A stretch of 64,000 nucleotides of DNA from contig NZ_JCKI01000001.1 in NCBI RefSeq assembly GCF_000708265.2, positions 558,001 to 622,000 of the forward strand, written 5' to 3'. This document shows positions 61,172 to 64,000 of the stretch, in pieces. Both the position numbers and the translations under genes were made by a program. The stretch is from Pedobacter sp. R20-19 (GTDB lineage: Bacteria > Bacteroidota > Bacteroidia > Sphingobacteriales > Sphingobacteriaceae). The notes below the pieces were generated by a model. The model saw nothing but the letters and a program-made list of their open reading frames with translations, was not told where the DNA came from and ran no database searches. Each line of letters starts with the position of its first letter. The first letter of the stretch is position 1.

Positions 61172-62833
61172 TTATCTTCCTTTAACTCGGTAAGGTTTAG
61201 GAGGTGGGGTTTTGAAACTTCTCTTTCCGGCAGTGCTAATTTCCGGGGCACCTAACATGGTCATAGCACAACGAAATCCAACTTCTGCAGATGATTCATC
61301 TTGTTGCATAAAGCGACGTGTAGCAGGATTTAACCAGTAGGCCATATCATTCCATGACCCCCCTTTATAAACTCTTGATTTGTCATTAACCAGCGTTACA
61401 CCTTCTTCATTAAGCAATAAGTTTTGCTTATCGCGATAACCTCTTTGATCTGCCTGATAGGCATTGGAAGAAGTAATGGATTGTGGATCAGTAGATTTTG
61501 AAATCGAATCTACAAGTTTGGCCTGTGCCTGTTTTTCTGCCCAGGTTTGCTTCCTGCCCGAATATGCATTCTCTTTAATTGGATTACCATATTTATCGAG
61601 CGCGATTTTACCGTTTTGGCTATCTTCTAATTTCTTATTAGTGAAATAATTACCACGGTAAGGATTAAAAGCATCAGCATCAGTAAAGGTTCCTGTTCTA
61701 TATACATCATTAACCCACTCATTTACGTTTCCAGCCATATTATATAAGCCAAAATCATTTGCGGCATATTGAATAACAGGCACCGTTAAATCACCCTTAT
61801 CATTTAATGATCCACCAACACCCATATAATCTCCAGGAGCCCTTTTAAAGTTTGCCTGAATCATACCTCTCGTTTTCTTGCTCGCTGAACTCACACCCAG
61901 TCCGTTCCAAGGGTAAATTTTATTTTGATTAATGTTTTCATATTCAGTATTTCCAATCAGACCCAAGGCAGCATATTCCCACTCAGCTTCTGTAGGTAAA
62001 CGATATGGTTGCATAATTACACCATCTTCCAATGTTGCTGTTCTACGGGGTTGAGTATTTCCTTTGCCAGTACCAGCGGTTGTTGTTGCTGCGCCTGCTT
62101 TTGTATTGTAGTCAACAGGTGCATTTTTACCTTTATCATCATACTGGCCATTAAGATAAGCATCTGTATTAAATGGTTTATCTGGCTTAGGTACAGCTGC
62201 AGCATTATTTCCTTTGCCGGTTGTACCTGCACTAAGCGTTTTATAATCAGTTAAAATACCTTTTTCACGAAGGATAAATTCATTGGCTCTTGATGTTCTC
62301 CACTCACAATAACGAGATGCCTGTTCCCAGGATACACCAACAACGGGATAATCACGGTAAGCGGGATGCCTTAAATAGTTATCTACGTAAGGTTCATTAT
62401 AGGATAGTGAACTTCTCCAAACCAAGGTATCGGGTAGCTCATTATAGTAAAACTCACGATCCTCAGGATAATTATACCTGATCCAGTGTAAATATTCTAA
62501 CCAGTCTGTATTGGAAACCTCTGTTTCATCCATATAAAACGAAGGCACTGTAACCTGTCTTTTATAATTGTAAATATTAGGTTCAACTCCAGGTATTTCG
62601 ATGGCGCTTCCACCCACAACTAAAACACCACCCTCAATTGGGATCAACCCGGGGCCTGGTGCGCGTTTGTATTGTGTAGCAACAGCAAAAGCTCCAGAAG
62701 CATTATTTTTACTTTTGCGATTGGCATATGGTATGCCTGTTTTACTAGAGCTGTTTCCACCTTTAGAGCTACAACTGTAAAGCAGAATAGCTAATGACAA
62801 ACACGTAAAAGAATATAGTAATAGTTTTTTCAT
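61172..62833 (-). CDS. gldJ: Gliding motility / type IX secretion lipoprotein GldJ
   Basis: GldJ is an outer-membrane-linked lipoprotein needed for gliding and for stable type IX secretion in Flavobacterium. The signal peptide MKKLLLYSFTCLSLAILLYSC ends at the lipid Cys21. The mature protein is a formylglycine-generating-enzyme/SUMF1-like domain: FYMDETEVSNTDWLEYLHWIR, YPVVGVSWEQASRYCEWR, RLPTEAEWEYAA, MAGNVNEWVNDVYR, and YKGGSWNDMAYWLNPATRRF near the end. The 553 residues match GldJ of flavobacteria (about 560). It is related to GldK but lacks further partners (gldK-N) here. The neighbour porV supports the call. Confidence 0.88.
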   Translation of the reverse strand: MKKLLLYSFTCLSLAILLYSCSSKGGNSSSKTGIPYANRKSKNNASGAFAVATQYKRAPGPGLIPIEGGVLVVGGSAIEIPGVEPNIYNYKRQVTVPSFYMDETEVSNTDWLEYLHWIRYNYPEDREFYYNELPDTLVWRSSLSYNEPYVDNYLRHPAYRDYPVVGVSWEQASRYCEWRTSRANEFILREKGILTDYKTLSAGTTGKGNNAAAVPKPDKPFNTDAYLNGQYDDKGKNAPVDYNTKAGAATTTAGTGKGNTQPRRTATLEDGVIMQPYRLPTEAEWEYAALGLIGNTEYENINQNKIYPWNGLGVSSASKKTRGMIQANFKRAPGDYMGVGGSLNDKGDLTVPVIQYAANDFGLYNMAGNVNEWVNDVYRTGTFTDADAFNPYRGNYFTNKKLEDSQNGKIALDKYGNPIKENAYSGRKQTWAEKQAQAKLVDSISKSTDPQSITSSNAYQADQRGYRDKQNLLLNEEGVTLVNDKSRVYKGGSWNDMAYWLNPATRRFMQQDESSAEVGFRCAMTMLGAPEISTAGKRSFKTPPPKPYRVKGR

Positions 62834-63278
62834 AAGTTACTTTAAGAAAGTATCAACACCAGCAGTTTCAACAGATAAAATTAAACATTTTAAATGAAAA
62901 TATAAATTTAGTCACAATATAAATTACTGATATATTTTTAAGGCATAACGTATGATCAGCTTTCTTATTGTCTTAGTATAATCTGTAAAATTATTTGTAT
63001 TTAAAATATTCTAAATAAGGCAACTATATATTAATAAACTAAATGGCTTTTTTAAAAGTATAACAAGTGTGATCGGGTGCATAAGTTATAGTTTATAATA
63101 CTCTGATATTAGATTGCATATAAGGTAATCACAGTGGCTTGTAAAAAAAAGTGGGTTTAATTAGTAAATTATGACTTAATTCGTAATTTGGTAAAATATA
63201 GTTTTTGGTTTTACGTTTAGAAATATGTTCTGCAAGTTTTGCCAAATACCAACATCTAAAATTACGTACCCTTAAAGG
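62834..63278. other. Divergent intergenic region gldJ/porV
   Basis: 445 bases of very AT-rich sequence with no open frame of note. Both promoters should be here. Candidate -7-like words occur (TAATTTGG at 63184-63191) but none is an exact TAnnTTTG with a proper -33. I see no RNA gene. Confidence 0.4.
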
Positions 63279-64000
63279 ATGAAATTCAATTACATCTGTA
63301 AACTTGCCTTTTCTGCACTGTCGCTGGTCTTAGTGTTTGTTAAATCAAATGCACAGGTTGTAGTTGGCAACACGTTAACCAATGGAAGTGAATCTAATAA
63401 TATTGTAACGGCTGTTCCATTCTTATTAATTACTCCAGATGCCCGCTCCGGAGCAATGGGTGATGCTGGAGTAGCAGTTGCTGGTGATGTAAATTCAACA
63501 AGTATTAATCCTTCTAAACTTGCATTTCTTGATCAGCCATATGGATTTGCAGTATCTTATAGCCCCTGGTTAAAAAGCCTGGTACCAGATATTAGTTTGG
63601 CTTACTTAAGCGGATTCTATAAATTAGATGATCGAAATACTATTGGTGCATCATTAAGATACTTTTCATTAGGCTCCATTCAGCTAACGGATATTAATCA
63701 GCAAGAGCTGGGAATAGCAAACCCCAATGAACTGGCTTTTGATGTTACATTTGCACGAAATTTTGGCGAAGAATTTTCATTAGGCACGTCTCTCCGCTAT
63801 ATTTATTCCAATCTGGCATCAGGTCAGTTTGCCTCTGGTCAGGTTCGCGGCGGTAATGCTATTGCTGTAGACGTATCTGGCTTGTATAAAACATCAAGTA
63901 ACTTATTTGGGAAACCAACAATTTTTTCTGCAGGAGCGAATATTTCTAATATTGGAACAAAAATGAGTTATTCAGACAATGGTCAAAGCTTTTTTCTGCC
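63279..64000 (+). CDS. porV: Type IX secretion outer-membrane protein PorV (3' end outside window)
   Basis: PorV is a FadL-like outer-membrane beta-barrel that, with PorU, attaches type IX secretion cargo at the surface. The frame is open from the ATG at 63279 to the window edge (240 codons). A signal peptide ends near residue 25 (VKSNAQ). The PorV hallmark follows: NNIVTAVPFLLITPDARSGAMGDAGVAVAGDVNSTSINPSKLAFLD, then barrel strands such as YGFAVSYSPWLKSLVPDISLAYLSGFY and FSLGTSLRYIYSNLASGQF. It is divergent from gldJ; porU, usually nearby, is not in the window. Confidence 0.9.
   Translation, partial: MKFNYICKLAFSALSLVLVFVKSNAQVVVGNTLTNGSESNNIVTAVPFLLITPDARSGAMGDAGVAVAGDVNSTSINPSKLAFLDQPYGFAVSYSPWLKSLVPDISLAYLSGFYKLDDRNTIGASLRYFSLGSIQLTDINQQELGIANPNELAFDVTFARNFGEEFSLGTSLRYIYSNLASGQFASGQVRGGNAIAVDVSGLYKTSSNLFGKPTIFSAGANISNIGTKMSYSDNGQSFFL

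Noticed and set aside
1-64000. CRISPR arrays, rRNA genes or complete insertion sequences
   Set aside because: No regularly spaced repeats, rRNA-like sequence or transposase gene was seen on either strand.

Overview
The window looks like a chromosomal segment of a low-GC member of the Bacteroidota, most likely the Sphingobacteriaceae (Pedobacter-like). The evidence is a subtype iii type VI secretion system (T6SS) with TssN, TssO and TssR, gliding/type IX secretion genes (gldJ, porV), an ExbB-ExbD-ExbD-TonB cluster, promoters of the TTG...TAnnTTTG type, and almost no Shine-Dalgarno sequences. Taxonomy is inferred from gene content only.

Layout. 1-4.15 kb: a type I restriction system (hsdS cut by the window edge, hsdR), then an unknown small gene, a tRNA 3'-end-like fragment and a terminator, which together look like the right end of a genomic island. 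5-10 kb: a redoxin gene with a broken cysteine-rich peptide gene beside it, a LysR-mdaB-ygiN redox module, a CAP-domain lipoprotein and a GH16 lipoprotein. 10.4-29.6 kb: the T6SS locus, with baseplate genes tssK, tssN, tssG, tssF, tssE, then tssO and companions, tssR, tssH (ClpV), tssB and tssC, a flavodoxin-like reductase, two hcp genes, a graveyard with a dead vgrG and other decayed fragments, and a lysozyme-like effector paired with a lipoprotein immunity candidate. No intact vgrG, PAAR or TssA-type gene is visible. 29.7-37 kb: housekeeping genes (EamA transporter, sodC, an orphan exbD, metK with a probable SAM-II-type leader, a lipid kinase, an SUI1 factor, pckA). 37.2-43 kb: exbB-exbD-exbD-tonB with a PstS-like lipoprotein and a TPR protein. 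43.1-56.5 kb: a complete 14-gene complex I operon nuoA-N, in which four intergenic gaps carry two families of palindromic repeats in alternating order. 56.5-61.1 kb: dedA, ppa, a CNNM/CorC-like gene, rsmE, a DUF4159 gene and a biotin carrier gene. 61.2-64 kb: gldJ, divergent from porV, which runs off the right edge.

How the genes work together. The T6SS genes would build the baseplate (TssE/F/G/K), sheath (TssB/C), Hcp tube, recycling ATPase (TssH) and a subtype-iii membrane assembly (TssN, TssO, a PKD protein, TssR). The effector gene and the first hcp share a promoter-like 15-mer with CTACA...TGTA palindromes far upstream, which suggests they are controlled together and apart from the structural genes. 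ExbB/D-TonB and Nuo form the energy-transduction part of the window. GldJ and PorV belong to type IX secretion and gliding.
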